From Bacillota bacterium (GTDB lineage: Bacteria > Bacillota > Clostridia > Acetivibrionales > DSM-1351), in the NCBI GenBank assembly GCA_023431385.1, contig JAEYWA010000258.1, positions 1 to 25,851 on the forward strand: a stretch of 25,851 nucleotides of DNA, read 5' to 3'. This document shows positions 7,999 to 15,575 of the stretch, piece by piece. How positions within the stretch are numbered: position 1 is the first letter of the stretch; each line of letters begins with the position of its first letter. The translations under genes and the position numbers were made by a program. Under the pieces are notes generated by a model. The model searched no databases. It was not told the origin of the DNA and saw only the letters and a program-made list of their open reading frames with translations.

Positions 7999-9948
7999 TT
8001 GGTTGAAAAAACAGTTTTTCTAACGAAAATAAAACGCAGAATCTTAATTATTGCATTATCGATAATTTCTATAATAATTTTACTTGGTTCATTATTCTAT
8101 ATCTCTAGCAGGAATAGCTATGAGGAACGCACACTGGTAAATGTGCTCGGAAGGCAGAGAATGCTTAGCCAGATGCTGGCAAAGGATGCCAGCAGACTGT
8201 ATGCCCTTGTACAGGTTAAGAATTCAGGCAGCATGATTGAGGATGAAAGTGTGGTTGATTCCAAGATAAAGGTGACAAAACATAAAATATCAATTGCCAG
8301 GGAAGAGTTCTCAGACACCCTGTCCAGAATTAATAAAGGGTATATTGAAGATCAGAAAGTAAAGGTGAAATTTAATAAAACAAATGCACCCATAAGTATC
8401 GACTTACATAATGCTAATATGCTTTGGAAAAAATTTGATCAAGCAGTTGATACCATACTTAATGAAGAAAACTATAATGATGATTTTATTAAATCCACAA
8501 TTTATATTAATGAAAATAATGAGCAGCTTCTAAGGTACTGTGACAACATAATGGAGCTTACCGTAGGAGAGGCCAAGCAAGAGGCAGTGAAAAGTATGCT
8601 TATATCAATTTTGCTGGTTATCCTAGCGTTTATTGTTATTGGTGTATTTGTACGAAACTTATATAAATATATTTTAATGCCCTTAAATGAAATATATAAC
8701 GGCTTTTCTGATTTGGGTGTATATTATCAAGCGGAATATAAACCATCGTTTATGACTAATCGTGAAATAAAGCCTATAGTCGGTGAAATAAGTAATGTGT
8801 TCCACAAAATGGAAAGCATCATTTCGTTAATTGAAAATATCAACAATAATTCTTCCTTTAATGAGGTACTAGACTTCATATTCAAAAGTTTCTCGTCATA
8901 TATACCATATAATCATATTGGTGTAGCGATTGTAAAGAATAACGGCAAAATCCTTGAGGCATCCCATGGCATTTCTGACGGATCAGTTACAGGATTACCT
9001 GAGGCCCTTTTAAATAAAGGATATGAGATAAAGGGTTCAAGTCTTGAAAAAATATTTGATACCGGCGAAGCCAGAATAATAAATGACCTTAAAGAATATT
9101 CAGAAAAACATCCACCTAAAGAGTATACAAAGGTAATTTTGGAGGCGGGAATACGCTCATCTATAACGTTGCCACTGAATGTCAACAACAGAAATATAGG
9201 AATAATATTCTTTTCAAGTAAGGATAAAAGTGTGTATACCCAGGAACATTGTAAATTTCTAAAGGTCCTTGCCAACAGTATAGCAATCACTTTTGAAAAG
9301 AATATATTTGTTGATGATTTACTTTACAGCGGCCTATTGGCGCTGGCGAAGCTCGCTGAGGCAAGGGATGAAGATACTGCTGACCATTTGGAAAGAATGA
9401 AGAAATATGCCAGATTGATTACAGAGTTATTATACGCAGACAGTAATTACAGAAAGGAAATTTCACCGGAGTATATTAATGACATTGAACGGTTCAGTCC
9501 TATGCATGACATAGGAAAGGTGGGAATACGGGATGCAATTCTTTTAAAGCCAGGAAAGCTTACCAGTGAAGAATTTGAAGAGATGAAAATGCATGCCAGA
9601 TTTGGTGCTGAAGTGTTGAAAACCGCTGAAAATAATATAGAGAAAAATGGAAAGAGCTTGTTTAAACTTGGTATTGAAATAGCTGAGGGTCATCACGAAA
9701 AGTGGGATGGTTCAGGCTATCCAAATGGGAAGGCGGGGACTGAAATACCATTGAGCGCTAGAATTGTAGCAGTAGCCGATGTATTTGATGCTCTGTCAAG
9801 CAGGAGGCCCTATAAGGAACCCTTTCCTTTTGATACCTCCTTCAGTATGATAATTGAGGGTGGAGGAAAACATTTCGATCCGGAAATTGTCAGAGTTTTT
9901 GAACAGAACAAGGATAAAATATTTGAATTGTATAAGAGTTTTTACTAA
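7999..9948 (+). CDS. Membrane sensor with PilJ-like, GAF and HD-GYP domains (probable c-di-GMP phosphodiesterase)
   Basis: Residues 14-34 form a first membrane helix. The extracellular region opens with NVLGRQRMLSQMLAKDA (48-64), the signature of the PilJ / type IV pili chemotaxis N-terminal sensor domain. A second membrane helix spans about 200-222. A GAF-type sensor lies at about 275-435 and an HD-GYP domain at about 440-640. The HD-GYP domain has the metal-binding His503-Asp504 (MHDIGKVGI) and HHEKWDGSGYPNG with GYP at 573-575, so the cyclic di-GMP phosphodiesterase site looks intact. Translation starts at TTG 7999, eight bases behind GGAGG at 7986-7990. It stands alone between terminators. 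The signal it senses is unknown, since PilJ-like domains of this type are often linked to small ligands but nothing here says which. Confidence 0.92.
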   Translation: MVEKTVFLTKIKRRILIIALSIISIIILLGSLFYISSRNSYEERTLVNVLGRQRMLSQMLAKDASRLYALVQVKNSGSMIEDESVVDSKIKVTKHKISIAREEFSDTLSRINKGYIEDQKVKVKFNKTNAPISIDLHNANMLWKKFDQAVDTILNEENYNDDFIKSTIYINENNEQLLRYCDNIMELTVGEAKQEAVKSMLISILLVILAFIVIGVFVRNLYKYILMPLNEIYNGFSDLGVYYQAEYKPSFMTNREIKPIVGEISNVFHKMESIISLIENINNNSSFNEVLDFIFKSFSSYIPYNHIGVAIVKNNGKILEASHGISDGSVTGLPEALLNKGYEIKGSSLEKIFDTGEARIINDLKEYSEKHPPKEYTKVILEAGIRSSITLPLNVNNRNIGIIFFSSKDKSVYTQEHCKFLKVLANSIAITFEKNIFVDDLLYSGLLALAKLAEARDEDTADHLERMKKYARLITELLYADSNYRKEISPEYINDIERFSPMHDIGKVGIRDAILLKPGKLTSEEFEEMKMHARFGAEVLKTAENNIEKNGKSLFKLGIEIAEGHHEKWDGSGYPNGKAGTEIPLSARIVAVADVFDALSSRRPYKEPFPFDTSFSMIIEGGGKHFDPEIVRVFEQNKDKIFELYKSFY

Positions 9949-9949
9949 A

Positions 9950-10001
9950 AGAAGGAGTATAGTCGGCCACTTTCTAGTAGCTTACCATACTCCTTCTCTT
10001 T
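9950..10001. terminator. Bidirectional terminator between convergent genes
   Basis: AGAAGGAGTAT (9950-9960) and ATACTCCTTCT (9987-9997) form an 11-bp perfect stem. On the plus strand it is followed by CTTTAATT, on the minus strand by TTTT. It lies between the ends of the HD-GYP gene and the convergent uxaC and can serve both. Confidence 0.7.
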
Positions 10002-10009
10002 AATTAAAT

Positions 10010-11416
10010 TTACGCCTCTATTCCGAAGTAATTTGCAGCATTATTATAACTGATATCCTGAACCATTTTACCCAGTAAAGCCATATCGTTAGGAGCTTCA
10101 CCCTTATCGACCCAGTTGCCCAGAATATTACATAGTATTCTTCTGAAATACTCATGTCTGATATAGGATAAAAAGCTTCTGGAATCGGTAAGCATTCCTA
10201 CAAATCTGCCAAGTAGACTTTGGTTTGCCAGAGTAATAAGCTGTTTTTCAATACCATCCTTCTGATCATTAAACCACCAGGCTGATCCGAACTGAACTTT
10301 TCCGGGTATATTTCCGTTTTGGAAGCATCCGATTATTGTACCAAGCACTTCATTTTCTCTAGGGTTTACGTGGTACAGTATTGTTTTGGGCAGCTCATCT
10401 GTCATATCAAGTGCATTTAAGAAGGCTGATAGGGCTGATGCAAAGATCCAGTCACCGATGGAGTCATAGCCTGTATTTGGACCAAGCTTCTGCAGCATTC
10501 TTGTATTGGTGTTGCGCAGTGTACCAATGTGGAGCTGCATTACCCAACCAAGTCTTGAGTATTCTCTCCCAAGGAATATAAGTATCTGAGTCTTGTATAC
10601 AGCCATTTCTTCAAAAGTCAAGGTTTTACCTGACAACGCTTTTTGCAGAATGGTGGAGGCTTGCTCCTCAGTGCCCTCATGGAATAGGAGCGGCTCAAGA
10701 CCGTGGTCTGATATTCTGCAGCCGGCCGCATGAAAATACTCTAGTCTTAAGGTTAATGCGTTCTTCAAATCCTGAAAGGTAGTGATTTTTACACCTGTTA
10801 TCTCACTAAGTTTATGAATCCAAAGGGTAAAGTCTTCCTTATCAATATTCATCCCCTTATCAGGTCGGAAGGCAGGAAGTACCTTTATATCGAAAGTCTT
10901 GTCATCGGCAATTATCTTGTGATACTCAAGTGAATCAAGGGGATCGTCTGTTGTACATATAACCTTTACATTTGAACGCTTAATTAGATTTTTAGCAGTA
11001 AACTCGTCCCTCTTCAGCATTTCATTACAGCGTTCCCAGATGCTCTCAGCAGTATCGGGGGAAAGGAGCTCAGTTATTCCGAAATAGCGTCTCAGTTCCA
11101 AGTGTGTCCAGTGAAATAAAGGATTGCCCAGGCAGTTAGGTATTGTCTCAGCCCACTTGAAAAATTTATCCTTATCGTCCCCAGCTCCGGTAATATATCT
11201 CTCATCTATGCCATTGCTTCTAATAGCTCTCCACTTGTAATGGTCGTCTCCCAGCCATAATTCGGTAATATTTCTATACCTTTTATCCTCTGCAATTTCT
11301 TTGGGGTTCAGATGGCAGTGGTAATCAAATATAGGCATTTCTTTAGCATAGTTATGATATAACTCAACGGCAGTTGAGGTGTCCAATAAAAAATCTTCAT
11401 TCAAAAAAGCTTTCAC
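10010..11416 (-). CDS. uxaC: Glucuronate isomerase (uronate isomerase)
   Basis: This enzyme interconverts D-glucuronate and D-fructuronate, and D-galacturonate and D-tagaturonate, the entry step of uronic acid breakdown in the cytoplasm. The N-terminal metal site DYHCHLNPKEIA (His33, His35) is the family signature. LLTLANQSLLGRFVGMLTDSR and the C-terminal RHEYFRRILCNILG pattern are also typical. I start it at GTG 11416, preceded by GGAG with a 7-base spacer. This gives 468 residues, the normal length. A longer in-frame ATG at 11470 would add 18 unlikely residues. It is transcribed alone or first in its unit, convergent to the HD-GYP gene, with twin direct repeats upstream (11472-11502) that may bind its regulator. 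No other uronate gene is in the window. Confidence 0.96.
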   Translation of the reverse strand: MKAFLNEDFLLDTSTAVELYHNYAKEMPIFDYHCHLNPKEIAEDKRYRNITELWLGDDHYKWRAIRSNGIDERYITGAGDDKDKFFKWAETIPNCLGNPLFHWTHLELRRYFGITELLSPDTAESIWERCNEMLKRDEFTAKNLIKRSNVKVICTTDDPLDSLEYHKIIADDKTFDIKVLPAFRPDKGMNIDKEDFTLWIHKLSEITGVKITTFQDLKNALTLRLEYFHAAGCRISDHGLEPLLFHEGTEEQASTILQKALSGKTLTFEEMAVYKTQILIFLGREYSRLGWVMQLHIGTLRNTNTRMLQKLGPNTGYDSIGDWIFASALSAFLNALDMTDELPKTILYHVNPRENEVLGTIIGCFQNGNIPGKVQFGSAWWFNDQKDGIEKQLITLANQSLLGRFVGMLTDSRSFLSYIRHEYFRRILCNILGNWVDKGEAPNDMALLGKMVQDISYNNAANYFGIEA

Positions 11417-11471
11417 ATTTGTTCTCCTTACAAAAATTAGTCTCTGAACAATGACATAAATTTCCTGCAAA

Positions 11472-11502
11472 TATAAATTCTTATAAATTATAAATTCTTA
11501 TA
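11472..11502 (-). promoter_or_regulatory. Twin 14-bp repeats upstream of uxaC, possible operator
   Basis: TATAAATTCTTATA occurs at 11472-11485 and again, exactly, at 11489-11502, so the period is 17 bp. Each copy is itself an inverted repeat (TATAA / TTATA around ATTC). The pair sits 56-86 bases upstream of the uxaC GTG, where a regulator could act. Because the sequence is nearly all A/T it may also simply be promoter-like DNA or chance. Confidence 0.35.
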
Positions 11503-11683
11503 GTTAATCAAGCATGAAATTCTTAATTGTACTCTGTTATAGGGTCGTAATACAATTATAATACTTCATAATTGTCATAAACATATCATATGTTGCTGCT
11601 TTTGATGCAAAAATTGCTATTAACCCCGTAAGGAATTTTTGAGCATAAAGTTAGTATCAACAAAAGTGTCGCTAAAAAATATT

Positions 11684-12155
11684 TCAGGTAAAGTAACCAG
11701 CAAAAAATTCTAAAATAATTTGGGAGTGCGAAATGTGAGAACAAAACTCATCAGTAGATATAACTTTGATACCCTCTTCCTGCAGCTTGGAATTCCAGCG
11801 TATGATGGTTTCTTCGGCATCCTTGTGAAAGGTGCTGTGGCCATCACCAATCAAAATAACCGACAGGCCATGTTTCTTCGCGTCCAGACAGGCAGCCTGG
11901 ACACAGCCGTTGGATACAAGTCCTGTTATAACAAGTGTTGATATATTATTAAATTTCAAATAGGAGGTAAAGGGCTTTTCTTTAAAGATACTGCTATGAT
12001 TTTTATTAAACAGAACACTTTTAGCCATAGAGGAAATGCTGCTGTCAATCTGCCAGTCATCGGTGTTTTCTCTTGAGAAACTGTTTTTTATGTACCTGTC
12101 TTTTGAGTAACCCACACTGAATGTCAATAATTAGTAAAGTTAAATTTTCACTCAT
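11684..12155 (-). pseudogene. Isochorismatase-like cysteine hydrolase, frameshifted and internally deleted
   Basis: The start is an ATG at 12155 reading MSENLTLLIIDIQCGLLKRQ, which carries the family's nucleophile-orienting Asp (Asp11) but stops after 32 codons. A second frame, open from 12127 to 11684, carries the rest of the fold: RENTDDWQID, then LFNKNHSSIF with the conserved Lys, then LVITGLVSNGCVQAACLDA with the catalytic Cys, then GDGHSTFHKDAEETI. All three catalytic residues therefore survive, but in two frames. The segment between the two parts is about 25 residues too short for the family (about 180 residues), so both a deletion and a frame change are present. The original ATG overlaps the stop of the upstream acetyltransferase by eight bases, indicating former translational coupling. 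A sequencing error would explain a frameshift but not the missing stretch. Confidence 0.7.
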
Positions 12156-12702
12156 TAACAAAGACCTCCATTTCAAGCCAGTTTTCTCTGCTTAGTACAA
12201 ATAAGGAGCCTAGAAATTCAATGGGAAGTCCATCGGGGGTTTTCCTGAAGGAGGCAGTGCCCTCGGCGGATAATTTAAAACCCCGCTTATTTATCAGTTT
12301 ACAGGCAGGATGGTTTTCATTGGCAGTACCGCTTGTCAGATGCTCTACGTTTAAGACTGAAAATACATAGCTAATGACTGCTTTGCAGGCCTCAAATGCG
12401 TAACCTCTCCGCTGATACGGTGAATATATGCAAAAGCCGAGATCCAGCTCCCTCTCATCTTCACCATTGAGAGATATGAAGCCAATGATTTTACCTGACC
12501 TACTTTCACAAACCGCGAGATAGTTATTACCCCTCGCAAAGTCTTTAGTAATATCCTGTATTTCCTTATCAGTTGTGGGAAACTGATAATCATAAATGGC
12601 ATACTTTGATGCTTCCTTATCAATTACTATCTCTTTTAACTGCTCCCAATCCTCATTAATAAAATTTCTTATAACCAGTCGTTTGGTCATTAAATTGGTC
12701 AT
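12148..12702 (-). CDS. GNAT-family N-acetyltransferase, RimJ/RimL type
   Basis: This 184-residue protein has the RimJ/RimL GNAT pattern. The N-terminus reads TKRLVIRNFINEDWEQL. The acetyl-CoA-binding motif A is at about 88-102 (LGFCIYSPYQRRGYA, with the QRRGYA loop at 97-102), and the C-terminal part contains ENHPACKLINKRGFKL, also typical. It would transfer an acetyl group from acetyl-CoA to an amino group of a protein or small molecule. The target cannot be told from sequence. The ATG at 12702 has an AAGGAGG eight bases upstream. It is the first gene of a two-gene unit with the decayed cysteine hydrolase. A promoter and a palindrome lie upstream at 12780-12834. Confidence 0.88.
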   Translation of the reverse strand: MTNLMTKRLVIRNFINEDWEQLKEIVIDKEASKYAIYDYQFPTTDKEIQDITKDFARGNNYLAVCESRSGKIIGFISLNGEDERELDLGFCIYSPYQRRGYAFEACKAVISYVFSVLNVEHLTSGTANENHPACKLINKRGFKLSAEGTASFRKTPDGLPIEFLGSLFVLSRENWLEMEVFVNE

Positions 12703-13143
12703 CGTGTAACCTCCTTATGTAAGGGGCCTTATAAGGGTTTAGCGCAGGTTATTCTACTTCGGCAATATACTCTTAAGTAGGAACAGCTGTTCCCTGTATA
12801 TAATAATACTATAATATGGATTTAGGGTAGTCAACTGAGTCATTAAGAGTAGGGAGTATTCTTACATCCCGCCGGACGGAGAACATATTCAGAAATCAGA
12901 TTTTTTATTGTTTGAGAAATTATCATTGCTAAAATAATTATTTACATTGACGCATGGTCAAGTGGTAAACTAATAGTGTAACCGAAGGAGATGTCCCTAT
13001 ATGTCACTGGATTTGAGCCACGAAGCTGCATATTTGATTATTATTGGCTCACATGAAGGGAATGATAAAAAAATATAATAGTTCAATTCGCGTTTCACAA
13101 CTTGCCGAACCAAGAAAAAAACCTTAAGGGGGGAGAACTGACC
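12703..13143. other. Divergent intergenic region between the acetyltransferase and BtrH-like genes
   Basis: The left part carries the candidate acetyltransferase promoter and a palindrome (separate entry). On the plus strand TTGACG (12947-12952) may be a -35 box for the BtrH-like gene, with a weak TAATAG 18 bases on. Behind it, GAAGGAG at 12984-12990 precedes a 25-codon frame at 13001-13078 (MSLDLSHEAAYLIIIGSHEG start) that I do not recognise. It may be a small protein or a remnant. Nothing else is seen. Confidence 0.4.
12780..12834 (-). promoter_or_regulatory. Candidate promoter and palindromic operator of the acetyltransferase unit
   Basis: On the minus strand TTGACT (12834-12829) is followed after 17 bases by TAGTAT (12811-12806). 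Just downstream lies the perfect 14-bp palindrome GGAACAGCTGTTCC (12780-12793), which would fall at about +6 to +19 of the transcript and is well placed for a repressor. No regulator gene is adjacent. Confidence 0.35.
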
Positions 13144-14169
13144 GTGATTACAAAACAAAGCAACAACATTATTCCAACTATTCACCGACTTGTTACCGAT
13201 GAGTACGGAGAAAATTATTGGTTTAACGGCTGCGCTAGATATGTGATGGAATGTTTGGGTGAAAAGGACTACGACTATTGGTTTTTTGCCGGACTGACAG
13301 GTGACGTTTTCACACAGCACTACACCTATACTAAGTATTCCGGCGACGCCATGTCAAGCTATATGATGGACGAAAAGCCTGCCGAGTTCGTTGAGGATGT
13401 ATTCGCCAAATGCGGATACGCCGCTACTTATGTTTCCAACCAAGAAGTACGTAAGAATACCGAAATGTATATGCAAACGCTTATCGGCTATATCGACAAA
13501 GGAATCCCTGTCATTGTATGGGGTGAGGCTTTGGTTGGCGTTTTTGTCGGGTACGAGGATTATGGAAAAATCCTGCTGTACATTACCGGGAACAACAACC
13601 AACCCGAGCGGATACCCCTTAATAAGGAGCTGGAAGGTAACCCGGATACTAACGGCTGGATTTTTGTGGGAAATAGAAAAGAGGATCGCACGCTTGCCAA
13701 GCTTTACCGTGAAGCCATTTCTGCTATCCCGCAACACCTAAGCATAAAAACAAATACTTATTGTTTTGGGGCGGAAGCCTTCAGAGCATGGGCAAAGGAT
13801 ATCAAAACCGGCAAATTTGATGGAATGACAGTCGAAGAATTTGATATTTGGGCGTACTACACAAATTATGTGTGCGTTCTTGCCACTAATGGAAGTTGCT
13901 GCCATGAATTTTTGAAACGCGCTCAAGGATTAAACCCAGATATGACATTTTTAGATGAAGTAAGCCGTCTCTACAAGAGAACCGCCGATATGTGGAATAA
14001 CCAAAACGGTAAGGATTTAGAGGCTTTAGGTGGCGGCTTCAATGTAACACTAGAAACCATGCAAAACGAAGAAAAACGTAATAAAATCGCATCAAAAATC
14101 CATGAATTCGGCGATGTGATAGACGAAATAGTGCAGGTGTTGAACAGAGGTTTGAAACGGCGGCTTTAA
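13144..14169 (+). CDS. BtrH N-terminal-like (papain-fold-like) protein of unknown function
   Basis: This 341-residue soluble protein has a pattern I associate with the BtrH N-terminal / C39-like group. NGC at 28-30 has a candidate nucleophilic Cys30, GIPVIVWGEALVGVFVGY at 120-137 gives the core strands, and YITGNNNQPERIP follows. A second part begins at about 207 (CFGAEAFRAWAKDI), like the helical C-terminal domain of those proteins. The GTG at 13144 lies behind a run of six G plus AG. A TTG at 13102 is in frame but has no good ribosome site. Codon choice (CGC, CGG, GCC, GGC) looks richer in GC than in the neighbours, which may point to transfer. It is flanked by the acetyltransferase unit and a tRNA gene. 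BtrH itself is an acyltransferase in butirosin synthesis, but I would not transfer that function here. Confidence 0.6.
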   Translation: MITKQSNNIIPTIHRLVTDEYGENYWFNGCARYVMECLGEKDYDYWFFAGLTGDVFTQHYTYTKYSGDAMSSYMMDEKPAEFVEDVFAKCGYAATYVSNQEVRKNTEMYMQTLIGYIDKGIPVIVWGEALVGVFVGYEDYGKILLYITGNNNQPERIPLNKELEGNPDTNGWIFVGNRKEDRTLAKLYREAISAIPQHLSIKTNTYCFGAEAFRAWAKDIKTGKFDGMTVEEFDIWAYYTNYVCVLATNGSCCHEFLKRAQGLNPDMTFLDEVSRLYKRTADMWNNQNGKDLEALGGGFNVTLETMQNEEKRNKIASKIHEFGDVIDEIVQVLNRGLKRRL

Positions 14170-14210
14170 ATTGACCTTTCGTGAAATTGTATCAATAAGT
14201 CAATACCACA

Positions 14211-14255
14211 AACAAAGAAAGCCTGTAAACTTTTAGCTTACAGACTTTCTTTGTT
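14211..14255 (-). terminator. Terminator behind tRNA-Arg
   Basis: An 18-bp inverted repeat with a single G-T type mismatch (14211-14228 and 14238-14255, 9-base loop) starts directly after the encoded CCA of the tRNA on the minus strand. The distal arm ends TTTCTTTGTTTG, a usable T-rich tail. It can also end the convergent BtrH-like gene. Confidence 0.75.
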
Positions 14256-14332
14256 TGGCGCGCCCGGCAGAGATCGAATCCACAACCTTTTGGTCCGTAG
14301 CCAAACGCTCTATCCAATTGAGCTACGGGCGC
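14256..14332 (-). tRNA. tRNA-Arg (anticodon ACG)
   Basis: The minus strand folds as a full cloverleaf. The acceptor arms are GCGCCCG / CGGGCGC with discriminator G and an encoded CCA (14258-14256). The D arm is GCTC / GAGC with an AATTGGATA loop. The anticodon stem is TTTGG / CCAAA with loop CTACGGA, giving ACG and reading CGN arginine codons. The variable loop is AGGTT. The T arm GTGGA / TCTGC around TTCGATC contains two G-U pairs, which is slightly unusual but acceptable. A terminator follows at once. Confidence 0.96.
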
Positions 14333-14439
14333 ATATCCACACATGATATCACGGTGCACTAAATATATTAATACATCTTGAGCAAAAAAGCAACAGTTTG
14401 TTTTATTTACCATGGCAAAAGTATGGACAAAACTTTGAC

Positions 14440-15342
14440 TTATTTAAAATAAAGCTTAAACATAATGTCCCTGCTGTAATTTCCGAACCCTTTTCCGAAC
14501 AGTGTAACGCCTCCGACATTTTCAGCATTGGGCAGAACAGCTATCTTAAAGGTCCAGTATTTTTGACGAATATCCAAGGAGGATATGGAAACATCTGATA
14601 CTTTAATACCGTCGATGTAGGTCCCTTCATGAGTTATTCTGATTGCTTTATATAGTCCATACTGCCCGACCTGCAGACTCCACCAGTCAGGAGTAAATTT
14701 ACCCCTGCTAATTCCGAAGTCTCCGGGACTTGTCCACTGACCCAATCTCTGATCATTCAGAAAGAAGGTTATATCAGAAGGCCAGTTATTATTAACACCG
14801 GGTGCTTCAGAACCCAGCTCCATGGATATTTCCAGTTCTTCAGGCTGTTGAACCGAAAGCAGGAAGTTAGGTACCTTGTACTCAATATAGCCCTCGGTAA
14901 ACCACAAAATACCTGCATTTACTCTTTCAGGGTCTAGAAAGTACCTTGGGTCGTCAAACTGACCGATAACCTTCTCCGGTGTCGCTATTCCGCAGGTTGG
15001 TGTAGCATTGAAATCCGAGTAATGACCTATTGGCATGGAAAATTCGTGATAGTTGCGAATTTTGGATTGCTTTGTTGGAAAATCTATCTGTATCGAATCA
15101 ACATTAAGATAACAAAGTTTTTGTACCGAACCATTAATGCTTTTGCGTTCACAGCGAATTATTTCTGCTGTCTCAAGCTTTTTAACGTGCATCGTTACAA
15201 TAGCACTGCTTAATCCAAGTTTTTCAGCCAGCTGCTTTATGTTTAAAGGACTTTCAGCCAGCAGATTAATTACTTTTATACGCACGTCACTACTAAGTGC
15301 CTCGTAGACAGGCAGCCATTTTTCGGAAATATCTGTTTTCAT
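14440..15342 (-). CDS. ArsR-family transcriptional regulator with a large C-terminal domain
   Basis: Residues about 8-80 form a winged helix-turn-helix of the ArsR type (YEALSSDVRIKVINLLAES, then NIKQLAEKLGLSSAIVTMHVKKLETAEII). The remaining 220 residues are beta-rich and aromatic-rich (PTCGIATPEKVIGQFDDPRYF, GSEAPGVNNNWPSDITFFLN, GDFGISRGKFTPDWWSLQVG). They look like a separate sensor domain, since ordinary ArsR repressors are only about 100 residues. I do not recognise that domain with certainty. I start at ATG 15342, with GGAGG (complement of 15355-15359) 12 bases upstream. A TTG at 15366 overlaps that site and is unlikely. It is divergent from the arabinofuranosidase gene, and I infer that it controls it, probably in answer to an arabinose-containing sugar. 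There is no metal-binding Cys cluster of the metalloregulatory ArsR kind. Confidence 0.87.
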   Translation of the reverse strand: MKTDISEKWLPVYEALSSDVRIKVINLLAESPLNIKQLAEKLGLSSAIVTMHVKKLETAEIIRCERKSINGSVQKLCYLNVDSIQIDFPTKQSKIRNYHEFSMPIGHYSDFNATPTCGIATPEKVIGQFDDPRYFLDPERVNAGILWFTEGYIEYKVPNFLLSVQQPEELEISMELGSEAPGVNNNWPSDITFFLNDQRLGQWTSPGDFGISRGKFTPDWWSLQVGQYGLYKAIRITHEGTYIDGIKVSDVSISSLDIRQKYWTFKIAVLPNAENVGGVTLFGKGFGNYSRDIMFKLYFK

Positions 15343-15482
15343 ATAAAAATACAGCCTCCAACACAAGAATTAATACAAGTATAAATCACATCCCAGGGTT
15401 TGTAAATAAAAACATTAACAGCTTAAGGGTTTGCATAACATAAAAGCCTTATTTATGTTGTTTAAATATAATATTTAGTGTA

Positions 15483-15511
15483 TTGACATCACATAAGATG
15501 AGATATATCAT
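15483..15511 (+). promoter_or_regulatory. abfA promoter with a near-palindromic operator over the -10 box
   Basis: TTGACA (15483-15488), 17 bases, then TATCAT (15506-15511) is a strong sigma-A promoter about 65 bases before abfA. ATGAGATATATCAT (15498-15511), a 14-bp dyad with one mismatching pair, covers the -10 box completely. A protein bound there would exclude RNA polymerase. The divergent ArsR-type gene is the obvious candidate. Confidence 0.6.
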
Positions 15512-15575
15512 ATAGTTATTAACACTACAGTTACTTAATTAATAAAAATATTAATATGAGTGAGGGAGGAAAATA

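Noticed and set aside
7805..8023. A 72-codon plus-strand frame between the phosphorylase and HD-GYP genes
   Set aside because: It runs through both terminator hairpins and overlaps the well-supported HD-GYP start. The translation is low-complexity, rich in Tyr, Lys and Ile.
12947..13030. A tRNA-like stretch (GGTCAAGTGGTAAAC resembling a D arm)
   Set aside because: No acceptor stem, anticodon arm or T arm can be paired around it. The TTGACG at its start fits a promoter better.
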